From assembly GCF_023100905.1 (NCBI RefSeq), contig NZ_CP064686.1, forward strand, positions 3,286,001 to 3,350,000: 64,000 nt of DNA, given 5' to 3'. The DNA comes from Bradyrhizobium sp. 4 (GTDB lineage: Bacteria > Pseudomonadota > Alphaproteobacteria > Rhizobiales > Xanthobacteraceae). The notes beneath the pieces were generated by a model that was not told where the DNA came from, did not search any database, and saw only the letters and a program-made list of their open reading frames with translations. The position numbers were made by a program, and so were the translations under genes. Numbering within the stretch: the first letter of the stretch is position 1; each line of letters starts with the position of its first letter. This document shows positions 1 through 9,103 of this stretch, one piece after another.

Positions 1-2187
1 GACCTGGAAGCTCGAGAACACGCCCGCGATCTCCGGTGCCTTCTGCATCGCCGCCATGAACGCATTCGTCGCCTGGTTCAGCGCCTCATAGCCGAGGCCG
101 GCGCGATCCTCGATCTGCAGCTTGAAGCCGCCGATGGTGCCGAGACCGTTGACCGGCGGCGGCGGGAACATGGCGATGAAGGCTTCCTGAATCCCCGCGT
201 ATTTCTTGTTGAGGTCGGCCGCGATTGCATTGCCGCTCAGCGCGGGGCCCTTGCGCTCGTCGAACGGCTTCAGCGTCGAGAACACGATGCCGGCGTTGGA
301 AGAGTTGGTGAAGCCCGAGATCGACAGGCCCGGGAATGCAACCGAGCTCTCGACACCGGGCTGGGTCAGCGCGATGTCGCTCATCTTGCGGATGACGTCT
401 TCGGTGCGGTCCAGCGTTGCGCCATCAGGCAGTCGTGAGAACCCGACCAGATACTGCTTGTCCTGACCCGGCACGAAGCCGCTCGGGACCTGCTGGAACA
501 GGAAGGCGGTGAGGCCGACCAGGAGCACATAGAGGCCCATGACGGCCGCCTTGCCCGAGATCACCTTGGTGACGGTGCCGCTGTAATTCTCCGACGAGCG
601 TGTGAACACCTTGTTGAAGCCGCGGAAGAACCAGCCGAGGCCCTTTTCCATGATGATGGTCAGCCGGTCTTTCGGCTCGTTGTGTCCCTTGAGCAGCAGG
701 GCCGACAACGCCGGCGACAGCGTCAGCGAGTTGACGGCCGAGATCACGGTCGAGATCGCGATCGTCAGCGCGAACTGCTTGTAGAATTGCCCGGTGAGGC
801 CGGAGATGAAGGCGAGCGGCACGAACACGGCGATCAGAACCATGGCGATCGCGATGATCGGCCCCGACACCTCGCGCATCGCCTGGTAGGTCGCATCGCG
901 CGGCGATAGCCCGCCCTCGATGTTGCGCTCGACGTTCTCGACCACCACGATGGCGTCGTCGACCACGATGCCGATCGCAAGCACCAGGCCGAACAGGCTG
1001 AGCGCGTTGATGGAGAAGCCGAAGACGTGCATCACGGCGAAGGTGCCGACGATCGACACGGGCACCGCCAGCAGCGGAATGATCGAGGCGCGCCAGGTCT
1101 GGAGGAACAGGATCACCACCAGCACCACCAGCGCGATCGCCTCCAGCAGCGTGTGGATCACGGCCTCGATCGACGAGCGGACGAATTGGGTCGGGTCGTA
1201 GACGATCTGGTAGGACACGCCTTCCGGCATGTTCTTCTTGATCTCGGCCATGGTGGCCCGAACGTGGTCGGAAATCTCGAGCGCATTGGAGCCGGGCGCC
1301 TGGAAGATCGGGATCGCAACCGCCTGCTTGTTGTCGAGCAGCGAACGCAGGCCGTATTGCGAGGCGCCGAGCTCGATGCGTGCGACGTCGCGCAGCCGCA
1401 CCACCTCGCCACGCGTGCCGGTCTTGACCACGATGTCGCCGAACTGCTCCTCGTTCGCAAGCCGTCCCTCGGCGTTGACGGACAGTTGCAGGTCGATGCC
1501 CTTGACGTTCGGGGACGAGCCGACCACGCCGGCGGCGGCCTCGACGTTCTGCGCCTGGATCGACTTGACGATGTCGCTTGCGGTGAGGCCGTGCTCGGCT
1601 GCCTTCTGCGGATCGACCCACACCCGCATCGAATAGTCGCCGGCGCCATAGAGTTGAACGTCGCCGACGCCGTCGATCCGCGCCAGCCGGTCCTTGACGT
1701 TGAGCACGGCGTAGTTGCGCAAATACGTCATGTCGTAGCGATTGTTCGGCGACAGCAGATGCACGACCATGGTGAGGTCGGGCGAGGACTTCTTGGTGAT
1801 GATGCCGAGCTGCCGCACCACGGCGGGCAGGCGCGGCTCGGCCTGCTGCACGCGGTTCTGCACCAGCTGCGTCGCCTTGTCAGGGTCGGTGCCGAGCCGG
1901 AACGTCACCGTCAGCGTCATCGCGCCGTCGGTGGTCGCCTGGCTCGACATGTAGAGCATGTTCTCGACGCCGTTGATCTGCTCCTCGATCGGCGTCGCCA
2001 CCGTTTCCGCGATCACCTTCGGATTGGCGCCGGGATAGGTCGCGCGCACCACCACCGAGGGCGGCACGACGTCGGGATATTCCGAGATCGGCATTGCGAA
2101 CAGCGAGATCAGGCCCGCGAGAAAGATCAGGACTGACAGCACGCCGGCGAAAATAGGACGATCGATGAAGAATTTCGAGAGATTCAT
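1..2187 (-). CDS. RND multidrug efflux permease, HAE1/MexF-like (3' part outside window)
   Basis: Inner-membrane proton-driven pump subunit that would form a trimer and export drugs with the adaptor encoded upstream. The frame is open for 729 codons from ATG 2187 to the window edge, so roughly the last 300 residues expected for an RND permease of about 1050 are missing. The N-terminus (MNLSKFFIDRPIFAGVLS) is the typical RND first membrane helix followed by PISEYPDVVPP. The conserved transmembrane aspartate pair sits in GIVVDDAIVVVENVER. The sequence resembles MexF more than AcrB from memory. It follows the adaptor gene on the same strand after about 150 bp that holds a palindromic repeat. Family and role are secure; substrates are unknown. 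Confidence 0.93.
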   Translation of the reverse strand, partial: MNLSKFFIDRPIFAGVLSVLIFLAGLISLFAMPISEYPDVVPPSVVVRATYPGANPKVIAETVATPIEEQINGVENMLYMSSQATTDGAMTLTVTFRLGTDPDKATQLVQNRVQQAEPRLPAVVRQLGIITKKSSPDLTMVVHLLSPNNRYDMTYLRNYAVLNVKDRLARIDGVGDVQLYGAGDYSMRVWVDPQKAAEHGLTASDIVKSIQAQNVEAAAGVVGSSPNVKGIDLQLSVNAEGRLANEEQFGDIVVKTGTRGEVVRLRDVARIELGASQYGLRSLLDNKQAVAIPIFQAPGSNALEISDHVRATMAEIKKNMPEGVSYQIVYDPTQFVRSSIEAVIHTLLEAIALVVLVVILFLQTWRASIIPLLAVPVSIVGTFAVMHVFGFSINALSLFGLVLAIGIVVDDAIVVVENVERNIEGGLSPRDATYQAMREVSGPIIAIAMVLIAVFVPLAFISGLTGQFYKQFALTIAISTVISAVNSLTLSPALSALLLKGHNEPKDRLTIIMEKGLGWFFRGFNKVFTRSSENYSGTVTKVISGKAAVMGLYVLLVGLTAFLFQQVPSGFVPGQDKQYLVGFSRLPDGATLDRTEDVIRKMSDIALTQPGVESSVAFPGLSISGFTNSSNAGIVFSTLKPFDERKGPALSGNAIAADLNKKYAGIQEAFIAMFPPPPVNGLGTIGGFKLQIEDRAGLGYEALNQATNAFMAAMQKAPEIAGVFSSFQV

Positions 2188-2218
2188 GGCCTTGCCCCTG
2201 CGCGAGAGACGACTCTCC

Positions 2219-2261
2219 CGTCATTCCGGGGCGCGGACAAAGCCGCGAACCCGGAATCCAG
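2219..2261. repeat. Palindromic intergenic repeat (CATTCCGGGG...CCCGGAAT type)
   Basis: The segment holds an inverted repeat with arms ATTCCGGG and CCCGGAAT and an inner pair CGCGG/CCGCG, so it can fold into a long hairpin. It lies between adaptor and permease genes of the same pump. A related pair of arms occurs at 48223-48306. It could reduce permease expression relative to adaptor or simply be a dispersed REP-like element. Confidence 0.6.
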
Positions 2262-2337
2262 AAGTATGTCTAGGTAGTTCAACGATTTCGACATTCCGGT
2301 TCGCGCCACCCGCGCGGCTCCGGCATGGCGGGCGACG

Positions 2338-3579
2338 CTAACGCTGCACGACGTCCTGATTGCTGTGGTTGGATGCCTGCTGCGGCCCGCGCGCGCCCAT
2401 TGCCGCGATCTCCGTCTTGAGCAGGGCACCCGGGCGCACGCGCTGGAGGCCGTTGACGATGATGCGGTCGCCGGTCTTCAGCCCCGCCGTCACGATACGC
2501 AACCCGTCCACCGAGCCGCCGAGCGTGATCGACCGGTAGACCGCGCGGCTATCGTCGCCGACCGCCATCACGAACTTCTTGTCCTGATCGGTGCCGATCG
2601 CGCGCTCGTCGATCATGACCAGCGATTGCTGCTTGGGTTGGCCCATGCGCACGCGGGCGAACTGACCGGGGATGAGACGCCCGTCCTCATTGTCGAACAC
2701 CGCGCGGACACGGATGGTGCCGCTTTGGCCGTTGACCTGGTTGTCGATGAGCTGGATGTGCCCCTTCGCCGAGAGACCGCCGGAGGTCGCCATCGCGACC
2801 GGGATCTGGTCGAGATTGCCGCGCTTGCCGGAGTCCTCGGAAATCGAGTTCAACGCCCGCACCACCAGCTCTTCATCCGCATCGAATGACGCATAGATCG
2901 GATTGACCGAGACCAGCGAGGTCAGCACCGGAGAGGCGGTGCCGGCGGCGACGAGATTGCCGACGGTGATTTCGATCTTGCCGACGCGGCCGTCCACGGG
3001 CGCACGTACCTCGGTGTAATCGAGATTGAGTTTTGCGGTCTGGAGCGTCGCCTCGGCCGCCTTGACGTTGGCGATGGCCTCGCGGTTGGCGTTGTCGCGC
3101 TGGTCGTAGTCGCGCCGCGTGACCACCGCGTTGCCCACCAGTTGCGCGCCGCGCTCGAGCTCATTCTGCGTGAACACGACGCGCGCTTTCGCGGCTTCGA
3201 GCTGGGCCGCGGCCTTGTCGACCTCGGCCGCGTAGGGCGCCGGGTCGATCTTGAACAGGACGTCGCCTGCCTTCACCAGCGCGCCCTCGGTGAAGTTGGT
3301 CGAAAGGATCGCACCGGCCACGCGCGGGCGAAGCTCGACGCGCTGGATGGCCTCGAGCCGGCCGGAGAAATCGTCCCACAGCACCGTCTGCTTTGGTTCG
3401 ATCAGCGCGACAGTGACGGCGACGGCTTGCTCGGCCGCGGCGGTCGCGGTCGCCTGCGCGGCACGAAAGTAATGGCCGGTCGCGATCGAGCCGGCTACGA
3501 CGAGAGCGCCCACGATGGCGACGCCGCCGAGAAGGCGGCGGACACGGCCAGGGCGAGAGGTGTTTTGGGAGGGGGGCAT
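2338..3579 (-). CDS. RND efflux periplasmic adaptor (membrane fusion protein), MexE-like
   Basis: 413-residue adaptor expected to link the inner-membrane permease to an outer-membrane channel. An N-terminal membrane anchor lies at about residues 16-40 after a basic stretch. A biotinyl/lipoyl-like domain follows (about 65-110, including KAGDVLFKIDPAPYAAEVDKA), then an alpha-hairpin and a second lipoyl half (LDYTEVRAPVDGRVGKIEIT), then beta-barrel and membrane-proximal regions to the C-terminus. Start ATG 3579 sits 17 bp from a perfect palindrome that is probably the operator of the divergent TetR-type gene. No outer-membrane factor gene is nearby, so the pump probably borrows a TolC-type channel encoded elsewhere. 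Confidence 0.93.
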   Translation of the reverse strand: MPPSQNTSRPGRVRRLLGGVAIVGALVVAGSIATGHYFRAAQATATAAAEQAVAVTVALIEPKQTVLWDDFSGRLEAIQRVELRPRVAGAILSTNFTEGALVKAGDVLFKIDPAPYAAEVDKAAAQLEAAKARVVFTQNELERGAQLVGNAVVTRRDYDQRDNANREAIANVKAAEATLQTAKLNLDYTEVRAPVDGRVGKIEITVGNLVAAGTASPVLTSLVSVNPIYASFDADEELVVRALNSISEDSGKRGNLDQIPVAMATSGGLSAKGHIQLIDNQVNGQSGTIRVRAVFDNEDGRLIPGQFARVRMGQPKQQSLVMIDERAIGTDQDKKFVMAVGDDSRAVYRSITLGGSVDGLRIVTAGLKTGDRIIVNGLQRVRPGALLKTEIAAMGARGPQQASNHSNQDVVQR

Positions 3580-3595
3580 TTGCGCGCTCCAGATA

Positions 3596-3611
3596 TGTAG
3601 TGTTCACTACA
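3596..3611. promoter_or_regulatory. Probable TetR-family operator (TGTAGTG-TT-CACTACA)
   Basis: Perfect inverted repeat with 7-bp arms and a 2-bp spacer, in the 201-bp divergent region between the efflux adaptor and the TetR-type regulator. Position (just upstream of the adaptor ATG) and symmetry fit repression of the pump operon by the neighbouring regulator. Binding is inferred, not shown. Confidence 0.65.
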
Positions 3612-3780
3612 GATGTGGAGCTGGATACCGCAGCGCAAGATACTTATGTACCGTCCGCTAAGAAAATTGTAGCCGCTTACCGCAAGGGTTGGCAAGTGGA
3701 AGAGAAAATAAAGCGAGAACAAAGAGATAGGATCGGGCGTTAGGCTCAGGGACGACGCCGATTTCGAGGAGAACAGGCAG

Positions 3781-4386
3781 ATGGGCATGGGACGCCCCCG
3801 CGAATTCGACGCCGAAACGGCGTTGGACCAGGCGATGGAAGTGTTTTGGCGCCATGGCTACGAGGGTGCCACGATCGCTCAGTTGACCGAGGCCATGGGG
3901 ATAAATCCGCCCAGCCTCTATGCCTGTTTCGGCAACAAGGAAGGGCTGCTGAAGGCCGCACTCGACCGCTATACCAAACTGCGCAACGTCTGGATGGACG
4001 AGGTGGTGGCGGCACCTACCGCCCGCGACGTCGCCGAGCGGATGCTGATGGGCATCGCCGACAAGCAAACTGATCCGGCCAACCCGCCGGGCTGCCTGCT
4101 CGTGCAGGGCGGCATTGCGTGCGGCACCGGATCAGAGAGCGTCCCTTTTGAACTCGCCGCCCGCCGCGCCGAGAACGAGGACCAGCTTCGCGACCGTTTC
4201 ATCCGCGCCAAGACCGAAGGCGATCTCAAGCCGGGCTCGGATCCCGCAGCACTTGCGCGCTATGTCTCGGCCGTCTCGGTCGGCATGGGCGTGATGGCGT
4301 CGTCAGGCTCCGATCGCGAAGCGCTGCAGCAGGTCGCGAGCGTCGCCGTGCAGGCGGTCGAGGCGCAGTCGACTGAAAGAACCTGA
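3781..4386 (+). CDS. TetR/AcrR family transcriptional regulator
   Basis: 201-residue regulator with an N-terminal TetR helix-turn-helix (about residues 8-55; TIAQLTEAMGINPPSLYACF is the recognition region) and an all-helical ligand-binding C-terminal domain. The start at 3781 is supported by an AGGAG-type ribosome site about 10 bp upstream; the in-frame ATG at 3787 is an alternative. It is divergent from the RND adaptor gene and most likely represses the pump until an effector binds. The C-terminal domain matches the type seen in regulators annotated as AcrR/YxaF-like, but I cannot name the ligand. Confidence 0.92.
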   Translation: MGMGRPREFDAETALDQAMEVFWRHGYEGATIAQLTEAMGINPPSLYACFGNKEGLLKAALDRYTKLRNVWMDEVVAAPTARDVAERMLMGIADKQTDPANPPGCLLVQGGIACGTGSESVPFELAARRAENEDQLRDRFIRAKTEGDLKPGSDPAALARYVSAVSVGMGVMASSGSDREALQQVASVAVQAVEAQSTERT

Positions 4387-4408
4387 CGACCGTTGCCGCC
4401 TTCCTCTA

Positions 4409-5928
4409 TCATGTCACCGATTGCGTGGCAGCCAACGACGGCGGCGGGACGAAGCCGCCGAACGCGCGTTCGATCAATCCGGCGAGCGCAATCGTGGTGC
4501 GATCCTCGAGATAAGGCCCGATGATCTGGACGCCGATCGGCAGGCCCGATGGCGTGCGCTCGATCGGAACGGCGGTCGCAGGCAGTCCGCAGGTCGAAGC
4601 GGGGTCTGCCCAGATGAAGCACGCATCGGCATAGGGATAGAGCTGTCCATCGATATCCAGTTGCCGCGCGTCGAACGGCTCGGACTGGTCCTGGGGAAAG
4701 GCCGGCACGGCGGCGGCGGGTAGATCACTGCGTCGAAATCTCGGAACAGCTCCTGCCACCGTTGTTGCAGCCGCAAGCGCGCCGCATCGGTCGCCAGCCA
4801 TTCGCGATGGACCATCGCCCAGCCGCGCGCGCGCTCGGCCTGCAGGCTGCGGTCCTCGGGCGAGAGTGCCGCGGCAACTCCTTGCGCCTCCGCGAGGGCG
4901 GCCGGTGTCAGGCGCGGGCTGCGCGCGGCGTTGAGCAGCTTCATGTAAAGCCGCGCGGACTCGGCGAGATCGGGCAGCGATGCGCTCGACCGCGAAACCC
5001 GTGCGCCTGATCGTTCGAGCCGTTCCGCCAACCGCCCGATGGCGGAACGCACGGCATCGCCTGTCGGCATCAGCGGATGCGTATCGATCACGAAAATCCT
5101 GAAATCCCTGAGCTGGTCGTGTCGGGGGGCCGGCAACGCAAGACGATAGCCGATCCCGTCGCGCGTCTCGTCGGGGCCGGCGATCACGTCGAGGGCGAGC
5201 GCAAGATCCGAGGCGGTGCGCGTCATCGGCCCGACGACGGCCAGATCGCCCTGGCCAGGCACGGGCGGCGCCGGCGGCAGGCTGTATCCGCGCAGCGGGA
5301 CCAGGCCGAGGCTCGGCTTGTGTCCGAACACACCGCAGAAATGCGCAGGTACCCGGATCGAGCCGCCGATGTCCGAGCCGATCGAGAGCGGTCCGAACCC
5401 TGCGGCCAGCGCCGCGCCCGATCCGCCTGAGGAGCCGCCGGGCGATCGGCCGAGATCCCACGGATTGTTTGTCGTCCCGTAGATATCATTGTAGCTCTGA
5501 AAATCCCGCAGACCGATCGGGATGTTGGTCTTGCCGATGATGACAGCGCCCGCCGCCTTCAACCGCGAGACGACAAGGGCGTCCTCCGCCGGCTGGAAAT
5601 CCCTGAAATGCGGAAAGCCCCATGTCGTCGGCAGGCCGGCGACGTTGAACGGTTCTTTCAACGTCACGGGGATGCCGAGCAATGGCTGCCGCTCGCCGCG
5701 GCCAAGCGCGGCATCGGCGGCGCGTGCGGCGTCTCTTGCGCGATCGAAATCGCGGACGACGACGGCATTGATCCGCCCGTCCAGCGCCTCGATGCGCGCG
5801 ATCGTGTGCTCGATCAACTCCGACGCAGAAACCTTGCGCGCGTGCAGGGCGCCCAGCAGTGTGCTGATCGAACCGTAGTCCCAGTCAATGGGCATCTGCG
5901 GCAGTCCCCGTTGCATCACGATCTCCAT
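4409..5928 (-). pseudogene. Amidase-signature family hydrolase, interrupted by a frameshift
   Basis: Amidase-signature enzymes hydrolyse amides with a Ser-cisSer-Lys triad, and all three are visible: K91 in GIPVTLKEPF, S166 in SPGGSSGGS and S190 in GSDIGGSIR. The frame from ATG 5928 is normal to about codon 403 and then runs through a CCG repeat (4708-4719) into unrelated, arginine/serine-rich sequence. The expected C-terminus (starting FPQDQSEPFDARQ and ending ATQSVT at 4409) continues in another frame, so one base is missing or extra in the CCG tract. Full length across the shift would be about 505 residues, normal for the family. A sequencing or assembly error in the GC repeat is as likely as a real mutation. 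The gene converges on the TetR-type gene, with about 22 bp between. Confidence 0.8.
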
Positions 5929-6298
5929 TGTCTCGCCTCGCCGTGTCGATGTCGTTCGGCTGCAAGCCGCGAGTCGATTCTTGTATCGAACATGCGGCGG
6001 GAAAAGGTGCGGTCGGCCATGCCATCCGAACCGCTAACGGCGTCGGCGCGACTTGCGGATTCAAAATCTGGGATCATGCAATTCTGCGCCTGTTTTGCCC
6101 GACGAGTCAAACCGTCTTTGCGGGCAGGACACCCGCCACGTGGTGCGAATTCTTCAATGATTTGTACTGTGCATGGGGTTGTTTTCGCGTTTTTTTTGAG
6201 CGTCCTGCGGGGACCGGCGCTTGATGCGGATCGATGGGCTCTGTACGCGCTGCTGCTCGCGTGGCATTGGGGGCGGTGAAGTCTGGATACTGACGAGC
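5929..6298. other. 370-bp non-coding gap between amidase and RNase Z-like gene
   Basis: This is the divergent upstream region of the amidase (minus) and the MBL-fold hydrolase (plus). Open frames here have atypical composition and no family resemblance. The only structure I see is a short hairpin GCGGG-N7-CCCGC at 6120-6136 and a T-rich run near 6185. No clear promoter can be assigned. Confidence 0.5.
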
Positions 6299-7201
6299 AT
6301 GTTCGCCCTGACATTCCTTGGGACCTCGGCAAGCGTTCCGTCGACGGAGCGCAACCATCCGGCTCTCCTCGTGGAGGCTGCGGGCAAGCGGGTCCTCATC
6401 GATTGCGGCGAGGGCACGCAGCGCCAGTTGCTGCGCAGCGGTGCGGGGTTTCGGCGGCTTGACCGCATTCTGCTGACGCATGCCCATCTCGATCACGTGC
6501 TCGGCATCCCCGGTCTCTTCTCGACGCTGGGGTTGCGCCAGCAATCGGACGTGACGACCGTCCATGGAGGGCAGGGGACACTCGACATCGTCATCCGCAT
6601 GCTTGCCGGCCTGTGGGGCACAGGCAGGGCGCCGATCCCTGTGGAGTTCGCGCCGCTGATTGAAGGACAAGTTATCGACGCCGGTGACTTCACCATCGAC
6701 TGCTTTCCGGTCCGCCACCGGGACACCGACAGCTTTGGTTTTTCCTTCCGGAGCCCCGCACGTCGCCATCTGGAGCGGGACCGACTCGCTGGGCTCGGTG
6801 TTCCCGATGGGCCGATGCGCGGAGAACTGGCGGCGGGACGACCGGTCGTGATCGCCGGCCGTACGATCGATCCGGAAGACGTTTTGGGGCCGCCGAGCGG
6901 CGGCAGGAAGTTCGTGGTAATCGGCGACACCGAAACCACCGACGGGCTATCCAAACATGTCGTCGACGCCGATCTGCTGGTGGTCGAGGCGACCTTCCTC
7001 GATCGCGACGCTGCGACCGCACGGGACTATGGCCACCTCACCGCCCGCGAGGCGGCTTCATTTGCCGCAGCGAACAACGTCGGGCAACTCGCGCTGAATC
7101 ACATGTCGGGGCGTTATCGGGACGAAGAAATTCTGGCCGAGGCGATAGGGATTTTTCCAAACACGCGGGTCGCCGCCGACTTCGATCACATCGTGATTTG
7201 A
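6299..7201 (+). CDS. MBL-fold hydrolase, ribonuclease Z-like
   Basis: 300-residue metallo-beta-lactamase-fold protein. The start FALTFLGTSASVPS and the zinc motif THAHLDHVLGIPG are characteristic of RNase Z (ElaC), which matures tRNA 3' ends; further ligands are visible in FPVRHRD, GDTE and LNHMSGRY. I chose ATG 6299 because family homology begins there; the frame is open to 6221 but those 26 residues look non-coding. RNase Z normally carries a long flexible arm, which I cannot confirm, so a phosphodiesterase-like relative is the alternative. The gene ends 9 bp before the convergent IclR-type gene. Confidence 0.8.
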   Translation: MFALTFLGTSASVPSTERNHPALLVEAAGKRVLIDCGEGTQRQLLRSGAGFRRLDRILLTHAHLDHVLGIPGLFSTLGLRQQSDVTTVHGGQGTLDIVIRMLAGLWGTGRAPIPVEFAPLIEGQVIDAGDFTIDCFPVRHRDTDSFGFSFRSPARRHLERDRLAGLGVPDGPMRGELAAGRPVVIAGRTIDPEDVLGPPSGGRKFVVIGDTETTDGLSKHVVDADLLVVEATFLDRDAATARDYGHLTAREAASFAAANNVGQLALNHMSGRYRDEEILAEAIGIFPNTRVAADFDHIVI

Positions 7202-7210
7202 ACGCCGCCC

Positions 7211-8062
7211 TCAGCTGGTCAATCCCGACTTGATCGCGAGGTCCTGCACCTCGCGCGTCGCCTGCATCAGCCTTGGCAGCGCCTGGTCGCGGAAGGTCTG
7301 CATGTCCATGCGCATCGCATCGACAGTGACGCTCAATCCCCCGATCACGAGACCCCGGGCATCGAAGATCGGCGTTGCCAGCGTGCGCAGGCCATAGGCG
7401 TTCTCGCCGTCGGAGACGGCATGACCCTTCTTCTTCACCTGATCGAGCCGGGCGAGCAGGGCATCGAGATCGGTCAGCGTTCGCTCCGACAATTTGACGC
7501 GAGGGCGCGCTTCCAGTCGCTCGATCTGCTCGTCCCGCGCCAGATGCGCCAGCATGGCATGACCGAGCGCGGCGCTGTAGGCGGGAATGCGCGTCCCCGG
7601 CCGGCGATCCATCTTGTGGCGGTCGAGGCCCGCGCCGATGCGCGCGAGATAAACCACGTCGCCGCCGTCGAGGATCCCGAGCGAGGCCGCATCGCCGACA
7701 TCAGGCACGAGATCGCGCAGCAGCGGTTCGACGATCGGCCGCAACGATCCGTGCGACAGCACGGTGTAGCCAAGGTCGAGACAGGCAACCCCGAGGCGGA
7801 ACCGGCGGCTTTGCGGAACCGCCTGGACATAGCCGAGCTCGACCAGGGTCTGGATCAGCCGGAACGCCGTCCCGCGATCGAGATCGGCGCGTGCGGCAAT
7901 CTCACTCAGGGTCAACTCGAAGGCCTCGCTGGTGAAGCCCTCGAGCACAGCGAAGGCCTTGCCGACGGAAGCGACATAATTCTTGGGATTCTTCGGGATC
8001 GTTGCCGGTGCGCGCTTCGTGGCCTTCTTTTCGATCTTGGCCATGCTGTAATGTCTCGCCAT
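7211..8062 (-). CDS. IclR family transcriptional regulator of the divergent acid-sugar operon
   Basis: About 283 residues: a basic, lysine-rich N-terminal tail, an IclR winged helix-turn-helix (NYVASVGKAFAVLEGF through ARADLDRGTAFRLIQTLVEL) and a C-terminal effector-binding GAF-like domain. The frame is open to 8143, but that start would place the protein across a palindromic operator; ATG 8062 has AAGGGCG 7 bp upstream and ATG 8044 is a further option. It is divergent from the aldolase-oxidase-kinase operon starting at 8165 and probably controls it in response to a pathway intermediate. Confidence 0.88.
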   Translation of the reverse strand: MARHYSMAKIEKKATKRAPATIPKNPKNYVASVGKAFAVLEGFTSEAFELTLSEIAARADLDRGTAFRLIQTLVELGYVQAVPQSRRFRLGVACLDLGYTVLSHGSLRPIVEPLLRDLVPDVGDAASLGILDGGDVVYLARIGAGLDRHKMDRRPGTRIPAYSAALGHAMLAHLARDEQIERLEARPRVKLSERTLTDLDALLARLDQVKKKGHAVSDGENAYGLRTLATPIFDARGLVIGGLSVTVDAMRMDMQTFRDQALPRLMQATREVQDLAIKSGLTS

Positions 8063-8122
8063 GACATGTCGCCCTTGACGTGGCGGCAAGCTGATTTTAC
8101 GACAGGTCAAGCTAATAACAAA

Positions 8123-8139
8123 TGTTCGCATTCCGAACA
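8123..8139. promoter_or_regulatory. Probable IclR-family operator (TGTTCG-N5-CGAACA)
   Basis: Perfect 6-bp inverted arms separated by 5 bp in the short region between the divergent IclR-type gene and the operon start. IclR-family regulators bind such palindromes next to their target promoters. It is 26 bp from the TTG start of the first operon gene, so binding there would affect both promoters. Confidence 0.6.
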
Positions 8140-8164
8140 ACATCGATTGACGATCGGAGGAAGC

Positions 8165-9079
8165 TTGTCGACATCATCGCTGCACCCTCATGGGGTGTTC
8201 TCCGCCGCGCTGACGCCGCTCGACGCCGAGTTCGCCCCTGATCATGAGCGCTTCGTCGCGCATTGCCGCCATCTTCTGGACGAAGGCTGCGACGGCATCG
8301 CGTTGCTGGGCACGACAGGCGAGGCGAACTCTTTTTCGGCCGCCGAGCGCATCGCACTGCTCGAGGCCGTTGTTGCCGCCGGTATCACACCGCAGCGGCT
8401 GCTGCCCGGCACGGGCGTTGCCGCGCTCAGTGAGACCATTGCGCTGACGCGCCATGCGCTTTCGGTCGGCGTCGATACCGTCGTGATGCTGCCGCCGTTC
8501 TACTACAAGGGCGTCACCGATGACGGCATCTTCGCCTCGTACAGCGAAGTCGTGCAGCGCATCGGCGATGCCAGGCTCAAGGTCGTGCTCTATCACATCC
8601 CGCAGATGTCGGCGCAGCCGATCTCGCATGCCCTGATCAAGCGGCTGCGCGCGGCTTATCCGTCCACCTTCACCGGCATCAAGGATTCCTCCGGCGACTT
8701 CGCCAACATGACCGCGATGGTCGAGCGCTTCCCGGGCTTTTCGGTCCTGGTCGGGGCCGATCCGCTGCTGTTGCCGCTGCTGCGCAAGGGTGGTGCCGGT
8801 TGCATCACCGCGACTTCCAATCTCGTCGCGCGCGATCTCGCCTATGTCTACAAGCATTTCCGCGACAGCGACGACGACGCGGCACTCAAGGCTGCGCAGG
8901 CGCGCATCGTGAAAGCGCGCGAATTGGTGTCGCGTTTCCCGCAGATGGCTTCCCTGAAGGCGCTGGTGGCCGAGCGCACCGGCCACGCCGGATGGCAGCG
9001 CCTGCGGCCGCCGCTGGAATCCTTGCCGCCGGAGCAGGTCAAAGAGCTGCTCGCGAACGCGACGGCAATCGCTGCCTAG
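8165..9079 (+). CDS. Dihydrodipicolinate synthase-family aldolase/lyase
   Basis: 304-residue class I lyase of the DapA/NanA family. Visible hallmarks are the GTTGE pyruvate-binding turn (about 49-53), Y143 in VLYHIP and the Schiff-base K173 in TGIKDSSGD. The reaction is therefore probably aldol cleavage or dehydration of a 2-keto-3-deoxy acid to or via pyruvate; the operon context argues against lysine synthesis. No ATG fits; I use TTG 8165, preceded by CGGAGG four bases upstream. It is the first gene of an operon with oxidase, kinase and dehydrogenase genes, divergent from its likely IclR regulator. Confidence 0.88.
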   Translation: MSTSSLHPHGVFSAALTPLDAEFAPDHERFVAHCRHLLDEGCDGIALLGTTGEANSFSAAERIALLEAVVAAGITPQRLLPGTGVAALSETIALTRHALSVGVDTVVMLPPFYYKGVTDDGIFASYSEVVQRIGDARLKVVLYHIPQMSAQPISHALIKRLRAAYPSTFTGIKDSSGDFANMTAMVERFPGFSVLVGADPLLLPLLRKGGAGCITATSNLVARDLAYVYKHFRDSDDDAALKAAQARIVKARELVSRFPQMASLKALVAERTGHAGWQRLRPPLESLPPEQVKELLANATAIAA

Positions 9080-9103
9080 CGCGGCGCGCGACGAGGCCAT
9101 CCG

